Shown here: piece after piece, positions 1 through 8,646 of the stretch
How the letters are laid out: each line of letters opens with the position of its first letter
Numbering within the stretch: position 1 is the first letter of the stretch
From: Rhizobium sp. Q54
Lineage (GTDB): Bacteria; Pseudomonadota; Alphaproteobacteria; SHVZ01
Direction: 5' to 3'
DNA: 64,000 nt
Assembly (NCBI GenBank): GCA_945871425.1
Contig: CAMBVS010000003.1
Span: 42,180-106,179, forward strand
Position numbers and translations under genes: made by a program
Notes under the pieces: generated by a model
What the model saw: the letters and a program-made list of their open reading frames with translations, nothing else
Database searches by the model: none
Told to the model about the DNA's origin: nothing

Positions 1-1602
1 CTGCCCTTCGGCACGGAGCTCGTCGGCGGTCTTGGACAGGCCGCTGGCATCGATCCCGAGCTGAGCCATGAGCGCCGCATTGCCGACGGCGACACGGTGC
101 CCATCGACGAGCCCCGTGACGCCCTTGCCGCTCACCGACTCGAAGTCGCTTGCCGTCGGCAGCTGAACATTGCGTTCCTCGGCGCCCCGGACAATGGCCG
201 CGGCCAAAGGATGCTCGCTGCCACGCTCCAGGCTCGCCGTCATCCGCAGAAGATCCTGCTCCGAGGTCACGCCAACCGGGTGAACGCCGACGAGCTTCGG
301 CCGGCCTTCGGTGAGCGTGCCGGTCTTGTCGACGACCAGGGTGTCGATCTGCTCCATCAGTTGCAACGCCTCGGCGTTCTTGACTAGCACGCCCGCCATC
401 GCCCCGCGGCCGGTGCCGACCATGATCGACATCGGCGTGGCCAAGCCGAGCGCACAGGGGCACGCGATGATCAGCACCGCCACGGCGTTGACCAGCCCAT
501 ACGCCATCGGCGGCGGCGGCCCCCAGATGGACCAGGCGACGAACGCCACGACCGCGACCAGGATCACGCCGGGTACGAACCAGGCGGAGATGGTATCGAC
601 CAGGCTCTGGATCGGCGCCCGCGAGCGCTGCGCGGCAGAAACCATACTGACGATCTGCGCCAGCAGCGTCTCGCTGCCGACACGCTCGGCCTTCATCAGG
701 AACGTGCCGGTGGTATTGACTGTAGCCCCAGTGACCTTCGATCCCGGCTCCTTTTCGGCCGGCACAGGCTCGCCGGTGACCAACGCCTCGTCGACGGCGC
801 TACGCCCTTCGGTGACGATGCCGTCGACCGGGATCTTCTCGCCCGGCCGCACGCGGACCACGTCGCCCGGTTGGACCCGGTCGAGCGGCACGTCTTCCTC
901 GCTACCGTCAGGGTGGACCAGTCGCGCCTCTTTAGGTGCGAGATCCAGCAAGGCGCGAATGGCGCTGCTGGTCTGCGATCGCGCCCGCAACTCCAGCACT
1001 TGGCCCAGGAGCACCAGCGTGACGATCACGGAGGCGGCCTCGAAGTAGAGGGCGACTTCTCCGTCCGCAGCGCGGAAGGAGGCAGGGAAGATCGACGGGA
1101 AATACGCGGCGACGAGGCTGTAGAGATAGGCGACGCCGGTGCCGAGCGCGATCAGCGTGAACATGTTGAGCCGGCGATTGATGATCGACCGCCATCCCCG
1201 CTCGAAAAATGGATACCCGCCCCAGAGCACGACCGGCGTGGCCAGCAGCGACTGCGCCCAGAGCGAGAGCAGGGGCGCAATCGGCACATGTCCGATCACG
1301 TGCGGCAGCATGACCAGGAGAGCGAGCGGCACGGTCAGCACGACGCCGATCCAGAAGCGGCGCGACATGTCGGCGAGCTCGGGGTTCACGTCGTCGGTCC
1401 CGGCCGACGGCGTCATCGGCTCTAGCGCCATGCCGCAGATCGGGCAACTTCCCGGCGCATCCCGGATGATCTCCGGATGCATTGGGCAGGTCCATTTGAC
1501 GCCCGGAGCGGCCACCGATGAGGGCGCGTTCAGAGGGTCCGCAGCCTTGTGCCCGTGATGGGCGTGGTCGTGGGCATGTTGGTGCGGCGGATGGCTGGTC
1601 AT
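1..1602 (-). CDS. copA: Copper-translocating P1B-type ATPase (3' end outside window)
   Basis: Heavy-metal P-type ATPase that exports Cu(I) across the inner membrane using ATP. Only the first 534 codons lie in the window; the nucleotide-binding C-terminus with GDGxND is cut off. The start at 1602 follows an AGGAA Shine-Dalgarno and opens with a His-rich segment (residues 4-18). A heavy-metal-binding domain with a TCPMHPE motif and a CPICGM pair follows at about 37-63. The membrane CPC ion motif is at residues 381-383 and the phosphorylation motif DKTGTLT begins at D425, with a SEHPLA motif downstream. The frame is open throughout. A CueR-type promoter sits directly upstream. The family also includes CopB-like and silver exporters, but CPC plus the CueR box favour Cu(I). 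No cueR gene is visible here. Confidence 0.93.
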   Translation of the reverse strand, partial: MTSHPPHQHAHDHAHHGHKAADPLNAPSSVAAPGVKWTCPMHPEIIRDAPGSCPICGMALEPMTPSAGTDDVNPELADMSRRFWIGVVLTVPLALLVMLPHVIGHVPIAPLLSLWAQSLLATPVVLWGGYPFFERGWRSIINRRLNMFTLIALGTGVAYLYSLVAAYFPSIFPASFRAADGEVALYFEAASVIVTLVLLGQVLELRARSQTSSAIRALLDLAPKEARLVHPDGSEEDVPLDRVQPGDVVRVRPGEKIPVDGIVTEGRSAVDEALVTGEPVPAEKEPGSKVTGATVNTTGTFLMKAERVGSETLLAQIVSMVSAAQRSRAPIQSLVDTISAWFVPGVILVAVVAFVAWSIWGPPPPMAYGLVNAVAVLIIACPCALGLATPMSIMVGTGRGAMAGVLVKNAEALQLMEQIDTLVVDKTGTLTEGRPKLVGVHPVGVTSEQDLLRMTASLERGSEHPLAAAIVRGAEERNVQLPTASDFESVSGKGVTGLVDGHRVAVGNAALMAQLGIDASGLSKTADELRAEGQ

Positions 1603-1630
1603 GCGCTTCTTATTCCTATCGAGCGCCGAT

Positions 1631-1661
1631 CATATGGTCCTTCCACCTACAGGAAGGTCAA
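1631..1661 (-). promoter_or_regulatory. CueR/MerR-type copper-responsive promoter of copA
   Basis: Reading the minus strand, a -35 TTGACC (1661-1656) and a -10 CATATG (1636-1631) are separated by exactly 19 bp. The spacer region carries the inverted repeat CCTTCC-N7-GGAAGG (1639-1657). An over-long 19-bp spacer with this dyad is the hallmark of MerR-family activators, and the arms match the CueR box of known copA promoters. It ends 29 bp before the ATPase start codon. The motif and spacing are seen in the sequence; regulation by CueR is inferred. Confidence 0.85.
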
Positions 1662-1814
1662 TGGCTCACGGGACGCGGACCTGCAGGCCACGCTGCTGAG
1701 CGGTGCGCGCGGAATCGGCAGCGAGGCGCGCAGCGGCTTTGCCCTCGGTCGCACAATGTCCGGCCATTGATGAACGAGGAGACGGATCGATGCTGAATCG
1801 TCGACATTTCCTGC

Positions 1815-2160
1815 ATGGGTATTACTCGCGATGAGTACGACAAAAAGGCGCGCGAGCTGAAAGAGCTTCAGGTCGAACTCTCCATGCGGATCGAGGAGCA
1901 TCAGAAGGGCGGGGACGGGTTCCGGACCACGCTGGAAAGCCTGATTTCCGTGGCCTCGCAGGCGTCCCGCCTTTTCGAGCGTTCGAAAACCGAGCAGAAG
2001 CGCGAATTGATCGCCTTCGTCTTTTCGAACCTGCAGCTCAGGGGCCAAAAGCTAGAGTTTTCATTGAGATCGCCCTTCGACCTGATGGTCAATCGGCGGT
2101 CTTATACGGAATGGCTGGCCGGGATGGATGGAGCCCGGTTTTCTGATACGGTTCGGCCGT
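1815..2160 (+). pseudogene. Serine site-specific recombinase, C-terminal remnant
   Basis: About 115 codons encode the coiled-coil and tail region of large serine recombinases, including KKARELKELQ, LFERSKTEQKRELIAFVFSN and LEFSLRSPFDLMV. The catalytic resolvase domain and zinc domain are absent, and an in-frame TGA lies just upstream of the first ATG, so no functional enzyme can be made. The reading frame runs without interruption into a GH51 glycosidase fragment near 2160, creating a chimeric ORF. It is probably the scar of a mobile element or of a deletion between an integrated element and the glycosidase gene. The exact junction cannot be set to better than about 30 bp by eye. Confidence 0.75.
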
Positions 2161-3120
2161 CCCGTGGTTTATCCGAGGCGGCCAAGATGATGCGCTGGAT
2201 CGACGGCTCGATCGAGCTGGCCGCCTGCGGCTCGTCGGGCCGCAAGATGGCGACCTTCGGCGCCTGGGAAGACACGGTTCTGGAGCACACCTTCGACCAT
2301 GTCGAGTTCATCTCGCTCCACACCTATCTCAACAACTATGCCGGCGACACCGCGGCCTTCCTCGCCAGCCCCGACCTGATGGACAGCTTCATCGACGAGG
2401 TCGTGGCCATCGCCGATGCCGTCGCCGCCCGCCCGCGCTCGAACAAGCGCATCATGCTCAGCTTCGACGAATGGAACGTCTGGTAACGGACGCGCCGGAA
2501 CCGCGGCGAGCGGGTCAAGGCGGGCTGGCCGGTGGCGCCGGAGATCCTGGAAGAGGTCTACAACGTCGAGGACGCGCTGGCCTTCGGCGGCGCCTGTATC
2601 TCTCTCCTCAACCATGCCGACCGGGTGAGGGCCGGGTGCCTCGCCCAGCTGGTCAACGCCATCGCCCCGATCATGGCCGAGACCGGCGGCCCGGCCTGGC
2701 GACAGACGATCTTCGTCCTCTTCGCCCATTTCAGCGATTTCGGCCGCGGCCGTGTGTTGCAGGCGCAGGTCGACTCACCCACATATGCCGCCAACTACTT
2801 CGATCCCGGCGGCGCCCTTTCTCAAGGTCTCGGCGGTGCATGACGAGAGCGGCGGATTCCTCACCGTATTCGCTCTCAATCGCAGCCTGGCCGCGGAGAT
2901 GCCGCTCCGGGTCGAGGCCAACGGCTTCTCGGGTCTCGAGGTCGAGCGGGCGATCCAGCTTCGCGACGCCGACCTCAAGGCGGTCAACACCAAGAGCCAG
3001 CCCGATCGGGTGGCGCCCTCGGTGCTGGCCGGCGTCCGGGTCGAGGGCGGGGCGCTGCAGGCGACGCTCGCGTCGGCCTCGTGGAACGTCATCCGCCTGA
3101 AGGTCTCCCGATCGCGCTAG
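2161..3120 (+). pseudogene. GH51 alpha-L-arabinofuranosidase, truncated and disrupted
   Basis: Intact relatives cleave terminal arabinofuranose from plant arabinan or arabinoxylan. The fragment begins inside the catalytic barrel (SIELAACGSSGRKMATFG) and includes FDHVEFISLHTY and the catalytic nucleophile region LSFDEWNVW. A TAA at 2484-2486 replaces the Tyr expected after NVW. The same frame then resumes as AGWPVAPEILEEVYNVEDAL through GGPAWRQTIF. Near 2810-2820 the homology shifts by one frame to FLKVSAVHDESGGFLTVF and ends at the TAG of 3118-3120. The N-terminal third is replaced by recombinase sequence. With one nonsense codon, one frameshift and a 5' truncation, this is a decayed gene. 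It suggests an ancestral pentose-scavenging function next to the sugar operon that follows. Confidence 0.85.
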
Positions 3121-3150
3121 GATGGCCCCACTCTCACGGGGTGGGGTTCG

Positions 3151-3951
3151 ATGATCTTCGATTTCTTCGGCGCACGGCGGAAGGCCGTCATCGGCATGGT
3201 GCATATCGGCGCCTTGCCGGGGACGCCGCTCTATGACGCGGCCGGCGGCATGGCGAAGCTGATCGATGACGCCGGCCGCGACATCGAGGCGCTGCAGGCC
3301 GGCGGCATCCACGCGGTGATGTTCGGCAACGAGAACGACCGGCCCTACCGGCTGAAGGCGCCGGAGGAGGGGATCGCGGCGATGACCGCGGTGGTCATGG
3401 CGCTGAAACCGTCGCTGAAGGTGCCCTTCGGCGTGAACTACCTCTGGGACCCGGTGGCGAGCGTCGCCATCGGCTGCGCTGCCGGGGCCGCGTTCGTTCG
3501 CGAGATCTTCACCGGCCTGTTCGCCTCCGACATGGGGATGTGGGAGCCGGATTGCGCCGGGGCGCTTCGCCTGAGGAGAAATCTCGGCCGGTCGGACCTG
3601 AAGCTGCTGTTCAACATCAACGCCGAGTTCGCCTCGTCGCTCGACACGCGGCCGATCGAGCTTCGCGCCAGGAGCGCCGTCTTCTCCTCGCTGGCCGACG
3701 CCATCCTGGTCTCCGGCCCGCTCACCGGCCAGGCGGTGGACGGCTCCGACCTCCGCAAGGTGAAGGGCGCGGTCACCACGGTCCCGGTCTTCGCCAACAC
3801 CGGCGTCACCCTCGACAATGTGCGGGACATCCTCGGCGTCGCCGATGGCTGCATCGTCGGGACCCATTTTAAGGTCGACGGCAACACCTGGAACGTCGTC
3901 GACGGTGGCCGGGTGAAGCGCTTCATGGACCTGGTCGAGACGATCCGGTAG
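3151..3951 (+). CDS. BtpA/SgcQ family TIM-barrel protein
   Basis: A 266-residue protein of the BtpA/SgcQ family. It starts with a short lead-in followed by VIGMVHIGALPGTP, and contains GIHAVMFGNENDRPY, VPFGVNYLWDPVA and the C-terminal PVFANTGVTLDNV / GTHFKVDGNTWNVVD motifs. BtpA was first linked to photosystem I biogenesis in cyanobacteria, but members in sugar operons such as SgcQ have no established reaction. GGTGGGG just upstream of the ATG can act as ribosome binding site. It is the first gene of a plus-strand sugar cluster, 7 nt before the kinase, so a role in phosphosugar or nucleoside-like metabolism is inferred from context only. Confidence 0.85.
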   Translation: MIFDFFGARRKAVIGMVHIGALPGTPLYDAAGGMAKLIDDAGRDIEALQAGGIHAVMFGNENDRPYRLKAPEEGIAAMTAVVMALKPSLKVPFGVNYLWDPVASVAIGCAAGAAFVREIFTGLFASDMGMWEPDCAGALRLRRNLGRSDLKLLFNINAEFASSLDTRPIELRARSAVFSSLADAILVSGPLTGQAVDGSDLRKVKGAVTTVPVFANTGVTLDNVRDILGVADGCIVGTHFKVDGNTWNVVDGGRVKRFMDLVETIR

Positions 3952-3958
3952 CCGCGCC

Positions 3959-5485
3959 ATGGCTTGCGTGATCGGCCTCGACATCGGCACCACCTCGACC
4001 ATCGGCATTCTGCTTCGCCTGCCCGACAAGGTACTCGCGGTCGCAACCCGTCCGGTGACGCTGACCTCGCGGCATGCCGGCTGGGCCGAGGAGGATCCGG
4101 AGGAGTGGTGGCGGAACGTCTGCGACGTCGTTCCGGAGCTTATGGCGACATCCGGGGTCGCTCCGTCGGAACTCGTCGGCGTCGGCGTTACCGGCATGCT
4201 GCCGGCGATCGTCCTGCTGGACTCGGACGACAGGATTCTCCGCCCGAGCATCCAGCAAAGCGACGCCCGCTGCGTCGCCGAGGTCGAGGAACTGAAAGCC
4301 GAGGTCGACGAGTCGGCCTTTCTTCGTCGCACCGGCAACGGCGTCAACCAGCAGATCGTTGCCTCGCGGCTGCGCTGGGTCGAGCGTCACGAGCCCGCCG
4401 TCTTCCGGCGCATCGCCACCGTGTTCGGCTCCTACGACTATGTGAACTGGCGACTCACGGGGCGGAAGGCGATCGAGCAGAACTGGGCGCTGGAGGCGGG
4501 GTTCGTCGACCTCGCCGATCACGCGCTCGCCGATGACCTGATCGGCCTCGCCCATGTGCCGCGCACGGCGGTGCCGCCGAAGTCGATCTCGCACAAGATC
4601 CTCGGGCAGGTGAGCGCGGGCGCGGCGGCGGCGACCGGCCTGCCCGCCGGATTGCCGGTGGTGGGAGGGGCGGCGGATCACATCGCCTCGGCCCTGGCGG
4701 CAGGCCTGCTGGCGCCGGGCGACGTGCTGCTCAAGTTCGGAGGTTCAGGCGACATCATCGTCGCGGCACCGACGCCGGTGCCCGATCCAAGGCTCTATCT
4801 CGATTACCACCTGGTGCCCGGCCTGTTCGCGCCGAATGGCTGCATGGCCTCGGCCGGATCGACCCTCAACTGGTTTGCGCACTCGATCGCCGGCGGCTTC
4901 GCCGAGCCCGCACGAGGGCAGGGGCTCTCGGTCCATGCCTGGCTCGACCGCCTCGCCGCCGAGATCCCGCCCGGCTGCGACGGAGTCCGCGCGCTCCCGT
5001 ATTTCCTGGGCGAGAAGACGCCGATTCACGATCCGCGCGCCCGCGGCACCTTCACCGGCCTCAGCCTCAACCACGGCATCCCGCACATGTGGCGGGCGCT
5101 GCTGGAGGGCATCGCCTATGCCTTCCGCCACCATCTCGATGTGATGGCCGAGCTGGGATATCCGGCAACCCGCTTCCTCGCCTCCGACGGCGGCTCCCGG
5201 AGCCGGGTGTGGATGCAGATCGTCAGCGACGTGCTGCAGCGGCCGGTGCAGCTCCTGGTGAACCATCACGGCTCCTGCCTCGGCGCCGCCTGGGTTGCCG
5301 CCATCGGCACCGGGCAGGGGGTCTCCTGGGGCGACATCGCAAAGGTCGTCGGCCAGGGCGAGCGGATACGTCCGGATCCGACGAGAGCCGCCGCCTGCGA
5401 CGCCGGCTATGCCGCGTTCCGGGATCTCTACGCCTCGCTGAAGCCGCACTTCCACCGCCCTGACCCGCTGCCACTCCTTCGTTGA
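3959..5485 (+). CDS. FGGY-family carbohydrate kinase (xylulokinase-like)
   Basis: A 508-residue sugar kinase of the ASKHA fold, phosphorylating a ketose or polyol with ATP. Visible family marks are the N-terminal phosphate-binding VIGLDIGTTST and the HAGWAEEDPEEWW segment typical of xylulokinases and relatives. Others are VGVGVTGMLPAIVLLD, the GGAADHIASALAAG region with the catalytic-type Asp, a GGSGDIIVA ATP loop and the C-terminal FLASDGGSRSRVWMQI signature. Length matches the family. It lies between btpA-like and the ABC binding protein in one orientation. The sugar specificity cannot be read from sequence. Confidence 0.88.
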   Translation: MACVIGLDIGTTSTIGILLRLPDKVLAVATRPVTLTSRHAGWAEEDPEEWWRNVCDVVPELMATSGVAPSELVGVGVTGMLPAIVLLDSDDRILRPSIQQSDARCVAEVEELKAEVDESAFLRRTGNGVNQQIVASRLRWVERHEPAVFRRIATVFGSYDYVNWRLTGRKAIEQNWALEAGFVDLADHALADDLIGLAHVPRTAVPPKSISHKILGQVSAGAAAATGLPAGLPVVGGAADHIASALAAGLLAPGDVLLKFGGSGDIIVAAPTPVPDPRLYLDYHLVPGLFAPNGCMASAGSTLNWFAHSIAGGFAEPARGQGLSVHAWLDRLAAEIPPGCDGVRALPYFLGEKTPIHDPRARGTFTGLSLNHGIPHMWRALLEGIAYAFRHHLDVMAELGYPATRFLASDGGSRSRVWMQIVSDVLQRPVQLLVNHHGSCLGAAWVAAIGTGQGVSWGDIAKVVGQGERIRPDPTRAAACDAGYAAFRDLYASLKPHFHRPDPLPLLR

Positions 5486-5500
5486 CCCGCCGATATGGCC

Positions 5501-5518
5501 GATGTTATCGTTCACATC
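5501..5518. promoter_or_regulatory. Predicted LacI-family operator upstream of sugar-binding protein
   Basis: The sequence GATGTTATCGTTCACATC has a central CG flanked by TGTTAT and TTCACA half-sites, close to the 14-bp LacI-family dyad TGTTAnCGnTAACA with two mismatches. It lies 36 bp upstream of the binding-protein start. A better copy occurs at 16434-16449 in front of the operon that encodes a LacI regulator. Confidence 0.55.
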
Positions 5519-5553
5519 AATCGCGTGTCGAAATGCAAAATTGGGAGGGTGAG

Positions 5554-6843
5554 ATGCGCTCGAAGGGTCCGATCACGCCGGCTCAGCGCCCGTCGCGGCG
5601 CCAGGTTCTCGGAGGCGCGGCTGCGCTCGGCGCCGTCGGCGCGCTGGGCTTTCCGGCCCCGGCCATCGCCCAGGGCATCTCCGGCGAGATCGCCTTCGCC
5701 ACCAACGAGTGGACCCTGCCGCACTCGGGCAAGGTGCTGCGCATGATCACCGAGAACTTCTACAAGAAGCACCCGAACGTGAAGGTGAACGAGATCGCGA
5801 TCCCGTTCGCCGGCTTCCACGACCAGATCCTGACCCAGCTCACCGCCGGCACGCCGCCGGACATGTTCCGCATCGACGATCCCCAGCTCTCGCTCTACAT
5901 GGAGCGCGGCCACCTGACGCCGCTCGACGACGCGCTGAAGGCGGCCGGCATCAACCGCGACGACTTCGTCCCGGCCGGCGTCGATGCGCGCCTCAACGGC
6001 CAGACCATGGGCATCGTCTATCAGACGAATGCGCGCGCGATGTTCTACAACAAGCAGATCCTGGGCGCGGCCGGCATCAGCGAGGCGCCGAAGACTGCGG
6101 CCGAGTTCGAGGCGGCGATCGCCAAGTCGACCTCGCGCGAGAAGGGCCAGTACGGCTACTCCTTCGCCAGCAAACCCGGTGACGTGGTCGGCACCTTCAT
6201 CACCCTGATGCCGATCGTGCTCGGCTTCGGCTCGCACTTCACTACGGCGGACGGCAAGCCGAACGCGACCGACCCGAAGGTCGCCGAGGCGATGAATCTC
6301 ATCAAGCGGATGTGGGACGGCAACTACGTGCCGCGCGGCCTCGACGGCCCCTCGTCGCTCAAGCTCTGCACCGATGGCAAGGTCGCCATGACCATCAACG
6401 GCTCCTTCGTCATGGGGGCCGCCCAGCCGGAGGTGAAGCCGCTGCTCGGCGTCGCGCCGAGCCCGCTTCCGAGCGGCATCGCCGTCCGCGCCAGCTCCTG
6501 GTACGGCGTCGCGGCCAAGGGCAAGAACAAGGCGGCGGCGACCGCCTGGCTGATGCACATGCTGGCGCCTGAGAGCCAGGCGATCATCGCCGAGGTCGAG
6601 CGCATCGTGCCGGCGCTGCCCAAGCACATCCCGGAGACGGTCTACGCCGACACGCCGTGGTTCCGCACCATCGTCGCCGGCGCCTCGAAGAGCGTCTCCT
6701 ACGTCCCGCCCGGCCTGGGCTCGAAGGGCTTCGCCCAGGTCAAGACCATCGCCGACCAGATCGAGAGCGTGCTCTACCGCTCGACGCCGGTGCCGCAGGC
6801 GATGGCGGCCCTGCAGCGCGAGCTCGAGACCAACCTGCGTTGA
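5554..6843 (+). CDS. Sugar ABC transporter substrate-binding protein (family 1)
   Basis: Periplasmic solute-binding protein for a sugar or oligosaccharide. The ATG at 5554 was chosen over an upstream in-frame TTG because GGGAGG sits five bases before it. It also gives a clean Tat-like signal: RPSRRQVLGG followed by an Ala/Gly-rich stretch ending APAIAQG. The mature part shows family-1 features such as FHDQILTQLTAGTPPDMFRID, the VYQTNARAMFYNKQIL domain and WLMHMLAPESQ near the C-terminus. Two permeases follow directly. A LacI-type operator lies upstream, so expression is probably inducible by the transported sugar. Confidence 0.92.
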   Translation: MRSKGPITPAQRPSRRQVLGGAAALGAVGALGFPAPAIAQGISGEIAFATNEWTLPHSGKVLRMITENFYKKHPNVKVNEIAIPFAGFHDQILTQLTAGTPPDMFRIDDPQLSLYMERGHLTPLDDALKAAGINRDDFVPAGVDARLNGQTMGIVYQTNARAMFYNKQILGAAGISEAPKTAAEFEAAIAKSTSREKGQYGYSFASKPGDVVGTFITLMPIVLGFGSHFTTADGKPNATDPKVAEAMNLIKRMWDGNYVPRGLDGPSSLKLCTDGKVAMTINGSFVMGAAQPEVKPLLGVAPSPLPSGIAVRASSWYGVAAKGKNKAAATAWLMHMLAPESQAIIAEVERIVPALPKHIPETVYADTPWFRTIVAGASKSVSYVPPGLGSKGFAQVKTIADQIESVLYRSTPVPQAMAALQRELETNLR

Positions 6844-6851
6844 GCCATGCC

Positions 6852-7751
6852 TTGACGACCGCGGCGCCTCCTAGACGGGCGCCGCGGATCGGCACGCTGC
6901 CGCTGGTGCTGCTACTCCCCGTGGTCGTCTGTATCGCCGTCTTCTATGCCGGCCCGATCCTGTTCGCGATCTGGTCGAGCCTACAGCGCGAGGGGACGAC
7001 GATAGGCGAGAGTGGCTTCGTCGGCGCCGCGCACTACCTCTCGCTCTTCGGCGACCGGCGTTTCCACAACTCGGCCTTCATCACGCTCGTCTTCACCGTC
7101 GGTGTCGTCGCCGCCACCTACGCGATCGGTCTCGGCCTCGCCTTGCTGCTGAACCGGGGATTCCTCGGACGCCGGATCGTCGGCGGCCTCCTGATCATCC
7201 CCTGGACCATGCCGCTGGTGGTGGTCGCTGTGGTCTGGGGCTGGCTGCTCGACTACCAGTTCGGCATCCTCAACTACCTGCTCGAGCGCTGGGGCATCAT
7301 CGACAAGCCGATCGGCTGGCTGACCGACCCCGACATGGCGCTGTGGAGCGTCGGGGCGGCCAATGTCTGGCGCCTGTTCCCGCTGGCGATGGTGACGCTA
7401 CTGGCGGCGCTGAAATCGATTCCGCAGGAACTCTACGAGGCGGCCGAGGTCGACGGTGCCAATCGCCGGCAGTCCTTCCTCTACGTCACTTTGCCCGGCA
7501 TCCGCTCGACCACGGTTGCACTGGTTCTGCTGCTGGCGATCTGGGCCTTCGGGCGCATCTTCACCATCGTCTTCGTCATGGCCGGCGGCGGTCCGGCCGG
7601 GGCGACCGAGACCTTGGTGATCCAGATCTATCTCGAGGCCTTCCGCTATTTCCGGATGGAGCGCGCCTCGGCGCTCGGCGTCATCACGCTGGTGATCTCC
7701 GCGGCTCTGACCCTGGTCTATCTGAAGGTGAGCCGTGACCGGACGGCCTGA
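6852..7751 (+). CDS. Sugar ABC transporter permease, MalF/UgpA-like
   Basis: Inner-membrane permease of a carbohydrate ABC importer. No ATG fits; the first plausible start in frame is TTG at 6852, 8 nt after the binding-protein stop, giving 299 residues. Hydrophobic segments are evident from LPLVLLLPVVVCIAVFYAG onward, about six in all. The cytoplasmic EAA loop (YEAAEVDGANRRQSFLYVTL) that docks the ATPase is intact. Its stop overlaps the start of the next permease by 17 nt, indicating coupled translation. Confidence 0.88.
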   Translation: MTTAAPPRRAPRIGTLPLVLLLPVVVCIAVFYAGPILFAIWSSLQREGTTIGESGFVGAAHYLSLFGDRRFHNSAFITLVFTVGVVAATYAIGLGLALLLNRGFLGRRIVGGLLIIPWTMPLVVVAVVWGWLLDYQFGILNYLLERWGIIDKPIGWLTDPDMALWSVGAANVWRLFPLAMVTLLAALKSIPQELYEAAEVDGANRRQSFLYVTLPGIRSTTVALVLLLAIWAFGRIFTIVFVMAGGGPAGATETLVIQIYLEAFRYFRMERASALGVITLVISAALTLVYLKVSRDRTA

Positions 7752-8568
7752 TCTCGCGGCCTGGCGGCGCGGCGCAGCGACGCTGCTGATCGCGCTCGCG
7801 CTCCTGTTCCCGTTCTACTGGATGCTGATCACGGCGCTGCAGGGGGAGGCGGCGGTGATGGCCTTCCCGCCGCGGCTCTGGCCGCAGGAGGTCAATCTCC
7901 CGGCCTTCATCGACGTCTTTCGGGCGACCAAGGTCGGGCGCTGGCTCCTCAACACCATCGTCGTCGCCGGCGCCGCCACCCTCGTCGTCGTTCCGGTGGC
8001 GGCGCTGACCGCCTATGCCTTGTCGCGGTTCCGCAACCGGGCGGTGTCGATCGCCGCCATTCTCATCGTCGTCACCCAGATGATGCCGCCGGTGCTGCTG
8101 CTGGTGCCGTATTTCATCCTGTTCCGCGAGCTGGGATTGCTCAACGGCCTCGCCGGGCTGATCCTCGCCAACATCGCCTGGACGCTGCCGGTCTCGGCCT
8201 GGCTGATGAAGTCGGCCTTCGATTCCGTGCCTCTCGAGCTCGAGGAGGCGGCGATGATCGACGGCTGCAGCCGCTTCGGCGCGATCATAAGGGTCGCCGT
8301 TCCTCTGGCGGCGCCCGGCATCGCGGCGGCCGCCGTCTTCGCCTTCATCTCGGCCTGGGATGAGTACTTCTTCGCCCGCACGCTGATCTCCAACAGCGAC
8401 CACTGGCTGGTCTCCGTCGGCTTGGGATCCTTCACCGGCGACTACTCGACCTCCTGGCAGCATGTGATGGCGGTCGCCACCCTCTCGACGCTGCCGCCGG
8501 CCATCCTGTTCATCCTGGTGCAGAAGGCATTCATCGCGAACCTCGCCCAGGGCGGGGTGAAGGGGTAG
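7735..8568 (+). CDS. Sugar ABC transporter permease, MalG/UgpE-like
   Basis: Second permease subunit (277 aa, GTG start at 7735), with TM1 around residues 13-33 and five more hydrophobic segments. The EAA motif is LEEAAMIDGCSRFGAIIRVA, followed by VPLAAPGIAAAAVFAFI. It pairs with the upstream MalF-like protein to form the channel. No ATP-binding subunit is encoded in this cluster, so the system presumably borrows an MsmX/UgpC-type ATPase encoded elsewhere. Confidence 0.9.
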   Translation: MTGRPDLAAWRRGAATLLIALALLFPFYWMLITALQGEAAVMAFPPRLWPQEVNLPAFIDVFRATKVGRWLLNTIVVAGAATLVVVPVAALTAYALSRFRNRAVSIAAILIVVTQMMPPVLLLVPYFILFRELGLLNGLAGLILANIAWTLPVSAWLMKSAFDSVPLELEEAAMIDGCSRFGAIIRVAVPLAAPGIAAAAVFAFISAWDEYFFARTLISNSDHWLVSVGLGSFTGDYSTSWQHVMAVATLSTLPPAILFILVQKAFIANLAQGGVKG

Positions 8569-8587
8569 GGCGTGGCGCGCGGTCGTG

Positions 8588-8622
8588 CCCCCTTTCCCGC
8601 GCCGAGGCGCTGGAGAGGGGGA
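8588..8622 (+). repeat. Imperfect intergenic hairpin
   Basis: The gap between the permease and the SDR gene contains CCCCCTTTCCCGCGCC and then GGCGCTGGAGAGGGGG, which can pair as an imperfect long stem. It may be a processing or stabilising hairpin that separates transporter and dehydrogenase expression, or a REP-like element. No T-run follows. Confidence 0.35.
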
Positions 8623-8646
8623 ATGAATTCTGAACGGGAGACGGAC

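Noticed and set aside
2731..4347. 538-residue minus-strand open frame
   Set aside because: Overlaps the GH51 remnant, btpA-like and kinase genes and has no recognisable domain.
5482..5553. Upstream start for the sugar-binding protein
   Set aside because: Adds 24 residues before the signal peptide and has no ribosome binding site; the ATG at 5554 follows GGGAGG.
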